From assembly GCA_037893245.1 (NCBI GenBank), contig JBAIAA010000741.1:641501-705500 (forward strand): a stretch of 64,000 nt of DNA, read 5' to 3'. Below the pieces are notes generated by a model, which did not search any database, had not been told where the DNA came from, and was given only the letters and a program-made list of their open reading frames with translations. A program made the translations under genes and the position numbers. Below, in pieces: positions 34,401-49,400 of this stretch; positions within the stretch are counted from its first letter, which is position 1; each line of letters starts with the position of its first letter. Origin of the DNA: Crossaster papposus (taxonomy: Eukaryota > Echinodermata > Asteroidea > Velatida > Solasteridae).

Positions 34401-37400
34401 ATTTAATCTAAATGATATTTATTGTGTACTTAAACAAAAGGGCGATTTTTGATTGATTTATTATGTTTTACTTATAATTTGTTATTATTTATTTAATTTT
34501 GTAAAAAAAAAAAAAAAAAAAATATTTTTTTTTATTTTCTTTTATTTTTTATTTTGTTTACGTGTAATACTAAATAGCTATAATAGGAACGTTTTTAGCA
34601 TGACTGTAGCGTTAACGTAATTCATTGTCTTACATTTGCAACTGTTTTTTTTTATTTATTTACAGACCATTGGTGTTCACGATATCTGAGTAAGTATTGA
34701 TTGGATACAAACATTTTGTTAAATTTATAATTGATATAGCAACGCTTTAGACAAAATTACTCGAGAAACGGTTGAAAGAAATAGACTAATACAGATACCA
34801 AAATCACCTTTGATTTCTGACTTTTGGGTCCTTTACAAAATAATAACTATAGGCTACTTTAAAAAGAGGGCCTGAGCAAGTAAACAAATATATATTCATT
34901 TGATTTTTAAGCATGATTTTGATGTTTACACATCAAGCAGAAATAATTTAATTCAAAAAAACTGGACTTACAAGTTTCGTACATGGTTTGGTATACAGTA
35001 GAACGCCGCTATAACGAACATCACGGGATCCACAGATCGTTCGGTATATCGATCGTTCGGTATAGCGATATTCAGCAGCCGGTCCATCAGGTGCCCTCTT
35101 TAACATAAAGCACCGAGTTTGACGTTCGGGAATTCAAAGAAAACGGTCATTCGATATACCTAGTAGATTTCGAAAAATATATTGACATATTTTCAACAAC
35201 ATTGTTTGGTATTTTTGGACCACAACAATCGTGAGCAAAGAACAGTGAATTTTGGTTAAATCTGTCGACTTTTTTCAACAACAACGTTCGGTATTTTTGT
35301 GTACACAAAAATCGGGAGCCAAGGTTGGTGTTCGGTATAGCCGAATGTTCGGCATAGCGGTGTTCGATATAGCGGCATTCCAATGTATTTGACATAGGTT
35401 TGGTATTAATTGCCACACGCTTGCTTTTTCGTTAATTGTTAAATCCATTTAAAAGGAAATATAAACCAAACCAAAATCGCTTGTCGTTCTGCAGGATCGT
35501 CTTCACGGCAATCTACAGCACTGAGATGTTAGTTAAGATATTCGCCAGGGGCTTTGTACTTCATAAGCACACCTACCTACGAGATCCGTGGAATTGGCTG
35601 GACTTTAGTGTCATAGTCTTAGCGTAAGTCGCGCCCTCTGATTCGAGGTTTTTTTTATACTTTCTGTTATAATGCAAAGCAACGATTAAAAACGGCCGGT
35701 ACTATTATGACTAAGTTGCGCCAACTCTTATTGTCAAGTCGTACCGATCCAAATAAATTAGCAAAATTAGACGCCCACGTTAGAATTTTGTTACAGACGG
35801 GCAAGTTTAACTTTTAAAATGTTCCTTTTATTATACTAGACTGCATAATGTAATCAATCAATAATTAACAAAGCCGAACCTGTTGTATAACCGGTTCATA
35901 GTACTTCACGCGACAGCGAATCCGATACGAATTGGACGCCATAAAGCATTATTCGCTGCGACAATTTGCCAGAGTTGAAATGTGTTTAACTCATTCCGAA
36001 TTTGCAACACGAAAACGTACTGATGTCACGGTGACGTCGCAAATTCGCGTTCGCGTTAGCTTTTCGCGCCGAGTATGAACCATGTACATGTACCAGGCTT
36101 TAAACGTCGAACCAATTTCCGTGTATTTTACTTCAAATCTTTAAGGTGTAAGCCGGGGTTTGATCAGGTGTAAGTTGATTTTGAATAAGCTAAACAATCT
36201 TGCGACTAGTGGCTTTAACTATATGTACATTAGATTAAAGCGATTATCAAGCGGACATTTTGTTTCTCTATCGATTTATCACTAGTTTGTATCCCCCCCC
36301 CCCCCTCTCCCAGATACCTGACTTTCTTTCTGAGTTCTCTAAACGTACCAGTCGGCAATCTCTCCGGTCTTCGCACATTTCGGGTGTTGAGAGCACTCAA
36401 AACTATTTCCGTTATCCCAGGTAAGGTTTTCTCCTGAGAACAAAAATAGTATTAGGGTCAATTTGCGGGGCTTGCAAAACATTATGTGTCTTTGAATGCA
36501 GAAATAAGATGCGATTAATTACAAGTGCATCACAAGTCGGGTCACAAGTGAATCATTAGTTAAGTCACAAGATGATATGAACAATAACCGAAACTTTGTT
36601 TACTCGAATACAATTTAACATGGGACAGGATAACTATTGATTGACTTGTGATTGACTTGTGATTGACTTGTGATTGACTTGTGATAGTTTGTGATAGCTT
36701 GTGATATACATGTGATAGCTTGTGATACTAGTTTGTGACAACTTGGAATAACTTGCGATAGCTTATGGTATACGTTTGATAACTTGTGATATGATGGTTT
36801 GTGATCCATGTGATAGCTTTTGATATGTGATATACATGTGATAGTTTGTGACAGCTTGCGATATGTGTGTGATAGCTTGCGATAGCTTGTGACATACTTA
36901 GGATATCTTGTGATATTTGTTGATTTCCGTGTGATAGCTTGGGATATACATGAATAGTTTGTGGCATGCGATAGCTTGTAATATACTTGTGGCAGCTTGT
37001 GATAATTTGTAATAGCTTTTGATAGCTTGTGTTATACGTGTGATAGCTTGTGATTGGTTGTGGTACATCGCAAGTACCTTGACTACTGTGCCTTTCAAGG
37101 AAACTTATACACACTAGGCCTACACTTTTGTTTACATCAAATATAAAACCAATCGCCTTCGCAGGTCTCAAAGGTATCATCAACGCCTTACTGCGATCGT
37201 TGAAGATGTTGGGCGAGGTAATTCTTCTGACATTCTTCGGGATGGTCGTATTTGCCTTACTCGCACTGCAACTTTACATTGGAGTCTTACATAAGAAATG
37301 CGTCGTGGACTACGACATTACAATCTCCAACAACACGGAGGAAGACTGGTATCACTTTGTGCAAAACGCAAGTAAGTTTCCAACGTACCCAGTCACTTGA

Positions 37401-40400
37401 TTGTCTATGTTTGTATTTTCTTTTGGGTGGTGTGCAGCGTGTGTAGTACAAACTAGCAAATGCTATGAAGTCGAAGCAAAAAGTCGAAGAATTTACTTCA
37501 GGGTACAAGGAAAAGCACATGCTTAAAATGCAAATTCAGTCATACGTGCGTCACTGGTTCTTCTCGATAAAAGAAAATGCAATATGCATGTACCAAATCG
37601 GGAGAGTAATTAGTCAGGAGAAAAATCAAAGAGAAGCGACTTCAAACTTTTCCCAATTTTAGGTGAAATTGCGAGTAAAACAGTACAAATTGTGAAAACA
37701 AAGTTCGCTTTCAGGAAACATTATAGGCCCTCCGGCTGCTCGCTAGTATCAAAACATTGCCCACTGGTCCAATATAATGTTCGCTATGTATTAAATCTTT
37801 TTTTTCTTCTTTTTTCTTGTTAGCTAATTGGTACTATTGGGAGGGCGAGCCAAGGGTGTGCAGTAATATATCTAGCCTGGGGTAAGTAAAAAGTCGGACT
37901 GACTGTGACGACAAATATATGCGTGTCTACACTAGAGAGGGCGCTGTTTAGCCTAGCGATGAGGCCGATTGAGGGCGTTTATGGTATCTTGATCTTGATC
38001 TTGCAAAATCGTTACATGGCAACGGACAAAAGAGATGTCCATGTAGAGCCACGGGAGAGGGATGAGTGGTCTACTCTTTGCTTGGTTGGGGCCTAAGACG
38101 GATGAAGTCGATAATCTGGTTTTTAAAACTGATAACCGAGTCCGCGATGATGATGTTGTCCGGTAGTTTATTCCAGTCTGAACATGTCCTTGGTACGAAA
38201 GAAAACTTGCGTGCGTCAGTCCTACAGTAGGGTTGGTCCAAAGGTTGACTGTTGCTATACTAGTTGAACGACGAGATCTGCTTGGGGCAGGTGGAGTGAG
38301 TGACTTGGGTATAACTGAATTCCCCAGTTGGACCTGCTTCATAACCACAAGTCGTGCAGCCTCGCGCCTATTTTTCAAGGTGTCCAATTTAAGTTCTTTA
38401 ATCATATTGGTAACACTTGCATGACGCTCGTAGTTATTATTCACAAATCTTGCCGCACGTCTCTGGACCATTTCCAATTGATTGATATACTTGATCTCAT
38501 AGGGATCACAGACAACCGAGGCATACTCCAGATGTGGTCGGACGAGCGCTAAATAAGCAGTATTCTTGATAGACTTTGAGCAACTCTTGAGATTGCGTTT
38601 AAGCATTCCAAGGATTCGATTAGCCTTTTTGGTCATATGGTTATACTGGTAGTCCCATTTGAATTTATGTGATAAAAATACCCCCAGGTATTGATGATGG
38701 TCGACAATTTGGAGAGTCTGGCCATGAAGATTATAATTATAATTGTATCCCAGCTTCTGCCGTTTTCTCCCCATGTGCATGACGTAACACTTCTTGGCAT
38801 TAAACTGCATCTGCCACTTATTTCCCCAATCATCAAGTCTGTCGATGTCGTCTTGCAGTGTTTTACAGTCAGTAGAATTGTTGACAATATTGTATACAAT
38901 ACAATCGTCCGCAAAGAGTCGTATCTCCGAATGCAGATTATCCGTGATGTCATTTATGTACAACAAGAACAATAAAGGACCCAAAACTGTCCCCTGTGGA
39001 ACTCCCGAGTCTACGTTGTCCCATTCGGATGTAGCACCATTGACGACGACTCTCTGTTTCCGTTGTGTAAGAAAAGCAATAATCCAATTGAGAAGTTTGC
39101 CACCAATTGAGAAGCGCGCACGTCACAGCGCCAGTTGATATTTCATTTCGGCGGGAACTATTCACGGCACGCGCTAGTCAAGCTCAAAAAAGACCAACGT
39201 AGAGCTTTCGTTGTATTTCAGACTCAAAATGAGAGGCTGGACACAGTTTAGAGGTATTACGTCTGTCACTTTTTCTGGTTCGAATGTTCAATAGCGTAGT
39301 GCATGATAAATAAATCTACTAACTATACTGAAATCAAGGACTGATTATGTAATTGCGGCCTCTCTCAAGTTTTGATCAAATTAGAGTCATTCATACTAGC
39401 TTTATATGATCATTCCAAAATGACTTTATCAACCTAGGCCATAAAGTATAATTTTCTCGATTTCCAAATTTTCGACACTATTTTCTTGTAATTTTGAACA
39501 GTTTCTTGCGGTAATGTGATTTTCTTGCACGTTTTTTTGGTTGCTGTCTTGCCAATCAAAGCAGTTTTGTATCAGGGTGTGTCACGGTGGAGATCGTCAT
39601 CTTTATTTTTGCCATTGTGGGTACCCTAAAATTTCCCACACAAATCGAATACCCCTGCCCTCTCATACTAGTCATAGGCCTATTCTAGCTAGGACCATGG
39701 AGGAATAAGAAGGCTTCTTATTCCTCCATGCTAGGACATAGGCCTAACTCACCTGTTGATTTTTAATGTATCAAAACTATCAAGCTAGTTTGTTGAGTCC
39801 AATAACTTTATAAACACTTGTCAATCATTGACTGGGCTAATTATCAAATTGTTAATATTAATTAATTGTCTTTTTGTTTGTTTTGTTTTTCTCCTTTCGT
39901 GCAATGCTGACAATTCCCAGGCGAGAATGGAGGTGGGTTAATAAAAGTTTGTCATTTTCTATTATATTATAGGTAGAATACACCATTGGTAATTGCTTGA
40001 ATTATCATAAATGGGTGGATTTGGGGTGGTTGTATTTTATAATAAATATCGTTTAACTGACCTGTCTGACATTTTACAATTATAGATGCTGAGAAAAGCA
40101 AAAAAAAACAGCGTTTGTTTTTAAGATCGCCGCCGTCTGGCAATTGCGTTTTATTGTTTTATAAAAGTAAATTTTTTAAATACAATAACAGGATATCTAT
40201 CGCAATCATTGCCTACCATGGATGCCTACAATCATTATTTACTTTCAATAAGTAAGATAGTTCCTAACAATTTGGGAATATTATACATTTTTAGTATATA
40301 TCGTACCTGATAATCCACACTTTTAATACTCACTTTCGCATCTCAAGTTGACATACATGTCATTGGGAATTCATATAGGCCTACGTGCTCCTTTTTTTCT

Positions 40401-43400
40401 ATATTTTTAAAATTTAAGCCGAGATATTGATGCATATATTTGTTGCACCATGTGTCTCAGTCCACAGGTAATTATGTAATTATTAATTATGTAAACACTC
40501 TTATTTGTTATTGTTTCTGACCAGTTCTTGTCCTTACAACTACACATGTCTTCCGGACATCGGACCCAACCCAAACGGTGGTTACACTGGATTTGATAAC
40601 ATCGGCATGGCGTTGCTTACTTGCTTCCAAGTCATCACGCTGGACTTCTGGGAAAACGTCTACAACCTGGTAAAAAATGATTGACTGTTAAACTTTTGAG
40701 CCATCAATCGAAGATTAAATTGTGTAATGTTGGTAGCAAGGATGGAGTCTACACTCGTACATTGATCAAGAATTCAGTAATTCAGTAAGAATTTAGTTTG
40801 GTATCTAGATGAAGTACCGGTAGTCCAGATTTAATAAGGTTATTCGGGATAACACCGGTGACGTAGTTTCTTGTGGCCATCTCTTTGCTTGTTCATATGT
40901 ATTTGATTGTCCCTTATTGGAAACCACCTACGTTTCTCGATTTCGAAACGAATGTTGTATTCTGACGCTACTTCAGCAGTTGTGTGCAAAGTCAGTATTG
41001 AAACAAAATTGGAAGTGTTTCTCAGTCCCAGATCCATGTCTTTTTTGGCGCTGATTTACCTTTATTGAGATAATGAAAGGGAAAAAGCAGCGTCAGGTTG
41101 CAACATTCTTTATTTGCTGCCCCTTCCTCGGTTTTAAAATTTATAGACTTTTTATAAATCGTCGGGGGTTTTGTTTTTTTGCAGATCATTCGTGCCACTG
41201 GGCCATGGAGCATGCTCTTCTTTTTCATCACCGTCATGTTTGGCTCGTTTTACCTGGTCAACCTCACGCTGGCTGTGGTATCGCTGGCATACACGGAGGA
41301 GTTGGAGAACCAGGGAAAGGTGGGGGTACCAGCTAAACCACAATTCAAAAGAACGTTAATTATTAATTAAGGACCTGTTTGTTTTGTGCAGTTCCAAATT
41401 GTGATAGGTGCATCCAGCAATAATGTCAATAACTGTTCCGGACTTCCGGGTAACCTTTTAATGGATCCTGCAGCCGATTTCACAATGTAGGCGTAGCTTG
41501 CGCCATTTTCAAAAATACCATAAGTATTACGCAAGGAAAAAAATTGCATAGCTGCGCAATTTCCTTACGGACCAATTCACAAAACTTAAGATAGCTACGC
41601 AACATTTCAAACAGCGTTTTATGACGACCGTTTGGATATATTTGTGTTCTTTCACAAAATTGTAGTTGAATCATCTCTACCCGCCATTTTAGTTTTGTCC
41701 GAATTTCCGCGGAATTGTTCGGCAACTCTAAAAAAAATTGTCACGGGTAAATAAACCCATTATTTTACTTTAAAACACAAGGCTGTGACTATAATTTATC
41801 AAGCTTAATAAGTTGAGCAATGACAAACGCAACGACAATCACAATTTGCTGATAACATAGGTCATTATTAGTTGCTACGTCACACCTTACGCCACATAAA
41901 TTGACTGCACAAGCTACGCCATAATTTGTTGCGTAAGCCGCGGACTTGTACACTGTCGTACAGCAAAATAAGTTGCACAACTTACGCACACAAAATTGCG
42001 CAAGATAAATTGACGGAGATAAAAAGGTGACTTTATTAGTAGATTTCAAGCATCAAGTGAACTTCTGTTTTAATAATGTCTTCATTAATTCTTTCGCATT
42101 TATTTTTCATGATTAAAAATAGTACGGTTGATTAAAGGTTTTTTGGGAAATGACTGAAAGCTTATCATGAAAAATAAGTCTTTTGCTTAGACAATTGAGA
42201 CGGACAATATTCTTCTGTTCAAGTGTAGAAAAGATTTTATTTGCGAGGGTGGTCATGTTTGTTTTCGCACGGCACTGGGTCACACGATCGCGATCTTGGT
42301 TTTAAATAAAAACAAACGGGCCCCTATGCAGTATTAAGATTGTGTCACCTGATGAGTCACATGTCTTTGACCTTCCGACATAATTTTGTAATGACCGTAA
42401 TTTTTCTTTGATTAAAATTGCAGGAAAAAGAGATGAAAGCGCAGCGAATTTGCGAGAACGTTATGAACATGGACACCGAGAAACTGAAGAGGCTCGCGGA
42501 GAGGAAGCGTCGACGCACAGAGAAGCGCAACCAACTGCGCCAACTGCAGCTTCAACGGTTACAGGAGAGTAACGCTAATGTGGCGCAGGACAGCCAGCCT
42601 CGCCAAGTATTCACCGACGCTGAGAAAACCAGCAACAACAGAATTGGCGATAATACACAGGTAATAAGGCTGATTGACAAGTTCATTGCCTAAGGTAGAA
42701 AAGTTTAGTTTTAGGAAAGCAAACATTTTTTTTGGGATGGTTACAAAGTTCTGCAAATCTCAAATCAACATTTTATAAAATATTAAACACATCATTGAAA
42801 ATGTATACTTTCTTCCAATTACAATGATTCATAAATGATGTGTAGTCTTTGAATGATGATGTGAGTAATATGAATATTTGGGATACTTTTTTTAAAATAT
42901 CTTTCGGATTGGGTCCTAAACGTAACCCAATACTAAAAAATACTACTTGAGTAAAACTGTAATATGCAGTACTCTTACTACACTGGCCTATGAGAATTGA
43001 GTAGGATTGTATTAGTACAGTGTACTGTATCGGAGTGTCGTGGCCGGGAGGTTAAGAACTCGGTTTTCTGTTTCGCAGAGCGTGGGTTCGAGTCCCGGTG
43101 TCGACACGTGTGTCCTTAAGCAAGGCAATTAAACCACTATTGCTTCGTCCTTCGGATGGGACATAAAGCTGTAGGTCCCGTGCGTTGTGTAATGCACGTA
43201 AAATAAACCAGTAACACTCTTCGCTAAGAGAAGGGGTTCGCCCCGGTGTTCCTGGCAGCGCCTCGGAATAGGCAACTAGATAGATGGCGCTTTACAAATG
43301 CATTGATTGATTGATTGATTGATTGATCTCCAAATAAATACCTAGGATGTTAGGGTTAATACTTAACACAGGTTACATCAATTACCGATTTGAGGGTTAG

Positions 43401-46400
43401 ATCACAAAAACCTTGCTTATTGTTTAACTTTCTTGTAATAATGCCTCGGGATAAAGGACACGACGTCTATGCAAGGAATTGATGATGATGAGGTGAGTAG
43501 CACGTTTTGATGTTGCTGTGACAATGTAGTATACTGTTTGGCAGTGCTGTAGTTAAATACCTTTTCACAAGTACAAATTTTAGAATAAAATTTTCGTATC
43601 AATTTTCAACGATGGTTCGGACTGAACATCGTTAGCAAAAAAAACACTGCCTAGTTGGCTCACATTTTGTGGTGTAACCCAGCTAGTCTGGTTCCCTGAC
43701 CTGACAATTCTATGGTGTCTATGAATTTCTCTGTTTTGTCTGGAGCAGGGTTGGCGCACTGTGGTCCAGTGGTTACCTTGTTTGACTACTGTACGATTGT
43801 ACGTGGGTTCGAACCCTGGCAGGGAACATGGTGCTTGTGTTCTTGGGCAAGACACTTTGCTACAATTGCCTCTCTCCACCCAGGAGTAATGGGTACCTGT
43901 GTAGGTAGAGACCACATGCGCTGATCTAGAGCTGCTGCAGAAATGGTCTCGTTCCTGGTGAACAGGGATAATAGTTGTAAAGCGCTTTGATACACCCACA
44001 TTGTGGGAGTCTAAAGCGCTCTATTAGAACTAACATTATTATTATTTTATTAAGGAACCAGACTACAAGAACAGATTTGGTTTTTCCAAGTTTGTCCTGC
44101 AACTGTGTGTAACAAGAGTTCATGAGTAACAATATTTGCTATCAAAACTACCCCCTCCCCCAATTCATCCAGTAAAAAGATTTCAGGAAAATCAAATAGA
44201 CTAACTTTTAATGACACTTGTCATTATTGCAGAATAACGACTGTGACGAAGCGAAAGAGGAATATTTAGATAGCAGAGAGAAGCCTAAGAACCAGACAGG
44301 AAGCGATGATGGGGAAAACATTGCCATACAGGGTAAGTGAACCACTCTGCCAATATTTAGATATCAGCAGAGAGAAGCCTAAGAACCAGACAGGAAGCAA
44401 TGATGGGGAAAACATTGCCATACAGGGTAAGTGAACCACTCTGTCAATATTTAGATACCCGCAGAGAGAAGCCTAAGAACCAGACAGGAAGTGATGATAG
44501 GGAAAACATTGCCATACAGGGTAAGTGAACCACTCTGTCAATATTTAGATATCAGCAGAGAGAAGCCTAAGAACCAGACAGGAAGCAATGATGGGGAAAA
44601 CATTGCCATACAGGGTAAGTGAATATTTAGATATTAGCAGAGAGAAGCCTAAGAACCAGACAGGAAGCGATGATGGGGAAAACATTGCCATACAGGGTAA
44701 GTGAACCACTCTGTCAATATTTAGATATCAGCAGAGAGAAGCCTAAGAACCAGACAGGAAGCGATGATGGGGAAAACATTGCCATACAGGGTAAGTGAAC
44801 CACTCTGTCAATATTTAGATATCAGCATAGAGAAGCCTAAGAACCAGACAGGAAGCGATGATGGGGAAAACATTGCCATACAGGGTAAGTGAACCACTCT
44901 GTCAATATTTAGATATCAGCATAGAGAAGCCTAAGAACCAGACAGGAAGCGATGATGGGGAAAACATTGCCATACAGGGTAAGTGAACCACTCTGTCAAT
45001 ATTTAGATACCAGCAGAGAGAAGCCTAAGAACCAGACAGGAAGCGATGATGGGGAAAACATTGCCATACAGGGTAAGTGAACCACTCTGTCAATATTTAG
45101 ATATCAGCAGAGAGAAGCCTAAGAACCAGACAGGAAGCGATGATGGGGAAAACATTGCCATACAGGGTAAGTGAACCACTCTGTCAATATATAGATATCA
45201 GCAGAAAGAAGCCTAAGAACCAGACAGGAAGCGATGATGGGGAAAACATTGCCATACAGGGTAAGTGAACCACTAATGTCAATATTTAGATATCAGCAGA
45301 GAGAAGCCTAAGAACCAGACAGGAAGCGATGATGGGGAAAACATTGCCATACAGGGTAAGTGAACCACTCTGTCAATATTTAGATATCAGCAGAGAGAAG
45401 CCTAAGAACCAGACAGGAAGCGATGATGGGGAAAACATTGCCATACAGGGTAAGTGAACCACTCTGTCAATATTTAGATATCAGCAGAGAGAAGCCTAAG
45501 AACCAGACAGGAAGCGATGATGGGGAAAACATTGCCATACAGGGTAAGTGAACCACTCTGTCAATATATAGATATCAGCAGAAAGAAGCCTAAGAACCAG
45601 ACAGGAAGCGATGATGGGGAAAACATTGCCATACAGGGTAAGTGAACCACTCTGTCAATATTTAGATACCAGCATAGAGAAGCCTAAGAACCAGACAGGA
45701 AGCGATGATGGGGAAAACATTGCCATACAGGGTAAATGAACCACTCTGCCAATATTTAGATATCAGCAGAGAGAAGCCTAAGAACCAGACAGGAAGCAAT
45801 GATGGGGAAAACATTGCCATACAGGGTAAATGAACCACTCTGCCAATATTTAGATATCAGCAGAGAGAAGCCTAAGAACCAGACAGGAAGCAATGATGGG
45901 GAAAACATTGCCATACAGGGTAAATGAACCACTCTGTCAATATTTAGATATCAGCAGAGAGAAGACTTAGAACTAAGTAAAATTTGGGTTCCACTTTATT
46001 TGTTGTCCCGTCCCTGAATGTAGACCATAGAATGATCGTTATAAATGTTTCTATTTTCTTAATTTTGGGGTCCCCACTAATTTACGACATGAATTTTAGC
46101 ATATAGGAGGTGTATAGATTCCAAATACAAATGTTGCTAAATTGTAAAACTGCCCATTTCTAGAATTATGTCTTAACAATTGTTAGTGTAATAATGGAAA
46201 ACAGTGGGCGGAGACTAGCTGCAGGCTGGTGTCAGTGGTGAACAGTGTCTTAGCGAAACGATTGTCTGCATTTTCTTTTTAAATTTAAAAATAAATATGC
46301 TTGATTTTGACAAGCAACCTGGTTTGTTAGCATTTTGATATATAATTTTTACCAAATTTTTGATAACATTGTGTGTAGTGCGAAATATATATGAAGTAGA

Positions 46401-49400
46401 TATCTCTGATTCGGATTAAAAGCATGTTCTGTTACTTTATTTGGTCAAGGGTAAGTTGGTGCAAATTGATCTTATCGCGAAGAACTAATTCACAAACTGG
46501 TGTCATTTGTGCACGTTTTGTCAACAATGAGGGGGTACTTATCTTGCGTTGATCTACAGATCCCGATTACACTGATGACGGCACCGACGACCCGGTACCC
46601 TGCTGCCCCAGCCAGCCACGCTGCCGACATTGTCTCGTCCCCAGGCGACCATACCGTGCCTACAAAAAACTCCGCTACTACACGGCTCTCTTTGTCCTCG
46701 ACCCTGTCATGGATCTCTTCATCATGCTGTGCATTGTGTTGAACACCTTCTTTTTGGCCTTGGATCATCACATGATTCCAGAGACCTGGGAAATGGTGTT
46801 CGACATCGGGAATAGGGTAAGAACTCATGATGTTACTTTGTGTTTAAAGGTGGAGCAGATAGGGTAAGAACTCAGGATGTTACTCTGTGCCGGGATTATT
46901 TTAACATCATGGAGCCGAGGGGCGGGATTATTTTTAACGAAACTTGATAGTGCCGGGAAGCACACCCACGCATTTCCGGCCTTGCTCGCTGCGGACAGAC
47001 ATTTCCGAACTTGAACTTGGCGTGTTTATGCGTCATCCGTTTCGAATTTGGGGAAAACTTTGCGTTTATATACGTCATCCAGCGCGACCTGGTTATAGAG
47101 GTGGAGCAGACCATTTGTGCATTTTTTTCTTTATTGAACAGCAAAAGTGCTCAACATCTGAAGATGGCTCTAGCAACTAACCCAACAAAGTTGTAGCTCT
47201 GAATGCTGCATATTCCACAATAATGACTATTTTAGGATGTTAATTTTAATAAAAAACTTGCGATTCGTATTTGAATTGTGCCAAAAATCAGCATTCAGGA
47301 TATGTTCACATTGAGCCAATTTCAGCTACGCGACGTCACACACTACAAACCCACTAACTACTAACCGGAATTCCCCAAAATGTGTCTGTAGATGCATCTT
47401 TGGAAATGACACCATCTTTAAGTGGTTCTTCAAAATGACAGCAGTCAAAAGGAATAATTTCTCAGTGAGTATAAAGCTTAAATATACCATTTTCAATAAC
47501 GACACTGGCACTAAACTCGGTGTGAAATTATACTTTCTGGCATGCTGTCATTTCGAAGAAAACAACAAAAGGTCATTTTCAAGGATGCGTCTCGGAGGCG
47601 CATTGGTTTTTATTTCCAGTATCGATTTTAACATGTCATGGTTTAGTTATTTCTCGTTGCGAAAGAACCTGTGGCTTCGCTTTACCAACAGAGTCTGGAA
47701 CTAAAACTATTAGCTAAAAACGGGATATCTTGGTGTCATTTTTCTTCTAGAAAGATTCTCCATCCGTTGGCATAGGTAGTTTTGGCCTGAGGGTAGTGGA
47801 AGTATAACACTTGTGCATTGACCGTACTTTCTTGCAGGTATTCACAGCTATTTTCACCATGGAGTGCGTACTGAAGTTGATCAGTCTTCACGGCAAGTTC
47901 TTCAAGACTGGCTGGAACATCTTTGACTTGATCATCGTCATCTGCAGCCTGGTGGAGCTGGGTCTACAAGGCATCCAGGGGCTATCCATACTGAGAACAT
48001 TCAGACTGGTAAGCTCAACCCTAAAAGTGCTTTTAACACTCAGTACAACACTCGGTAACACTTGGTACAACTGATAATGTAGTAACCGACGGATAACATA
48101 TGTGACCCACCACCCCAAAACCAGGCTAAAGTCGACATTTTTCATATGAGAGATTTTTATACCATTGGTATACTAGCGTTTTAAGCTTTAAAATGATACA
48201 TCACATGCACCAGTACCGCTATGGAATGAAAAGTAACAACGCTTCAAAAGGTGACAAGTTTGCTCAATTTGAGTAATAGCAACGACAACAAAAATCAGGA
48301 GAAGACCGATATTATCACTTTCGGGGATTTTTAAAAAGGTTTAAACATGAACAGCCTATAAATTAGAGTTTTAACTAACGATTTATGAAAAAAAAAAAAA
48401 TCGACCGGCAACACATTTGTTTGTGTACAATGCCATATCTCGAAATGGCATTTGCCGACTTCCATCTGGTTTTGGCCTGGTGGGTCACATATCACCAACT
48501 GTTAATGTCACACAAATTGACCGATACTCTATTAATAACCAATAATGTAACAACAAATGACCGACAGTGTAGTAACTTTTACTACACTGTCGGTCAATTT
48601 CTGTTAGGACTGATGATAATGTTATAACAGGTTGACCTACAGTGTAGAACATTTTACTACACAGTCAGTCAATTGTTTGTTACATTATCGGCTTAGTGAT
48701 ACATTATCGGTCAATTTATGTGACATTATCGGCTTAGTGATACATTATCGGTCAATTTATGTGACGTTATCGGTTGGTTTAACTATAAGTTATTAGTTGT
48801 ATAACATCCCTCCCTCAATCTGCTAACATTGCATGATTTGTTGGCATGATGTTATGTCATAGACTCATGCTTGCTTGCTGACGTTTGGACACAAATCGTG
48901 CGTTCCGACAGAACATGACGTAAAGGTTTCACGCTTTACAGTTGACTTCAATATAGTTCTTCTTTTTTGGCAATTCAAGAGTTGCCCGATGTTGGACAAA
49001 CGGTTTCATTATTCCTTTACCATTTTTCCTGTCTAGCTTCGAGTCCTGAAACTTGCCAAGTCCTGGACCACTATGCGCAAGCTGATCGCCATAATTGGCC
49101 AAACAATTGGCGCCCTTGGCAACGTATCCTTCATCCTCTTCATCATCGTCTACATCTTTGCCATCATGGGAATGCAGCTGCTTGGTAAGAACTACACGGA
49201 GGAGTCCTTCGGCGCTGGCAACCTCCCTCGTTGGCACTTCCGTGATTTCTCTCACTCTTTACTCCTCATCTTCCGTATCCTGTGCGGTGAGTGGGTCGAG
49301 CCGCTCTACGACTGCATGGACTGCTCCGATCAGGCGACGTGCATCGTCATCTTCACGACCTCCTACATTGTGGGAAACGTTGTGGTGAGTTGAGCCTGTT

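Noticed and set aside
41465-42010. Possible element with repeated TTGCGTAAG / CTTACGC motifs
   Set aside because: Motifs recur in both orientations but I could not define matching termini.
43034-43110. tRNA gene
   Set aside because: Box A/B are present but a cloverleaf is not maintained, and a SINE body and simple-repeat tail follow.
44261-45971. CRISPR-like array of direct repeats
   Set aside because: Repeats are contiguous with no unique spacers and derive from a neighbouring exon in an animal gene.
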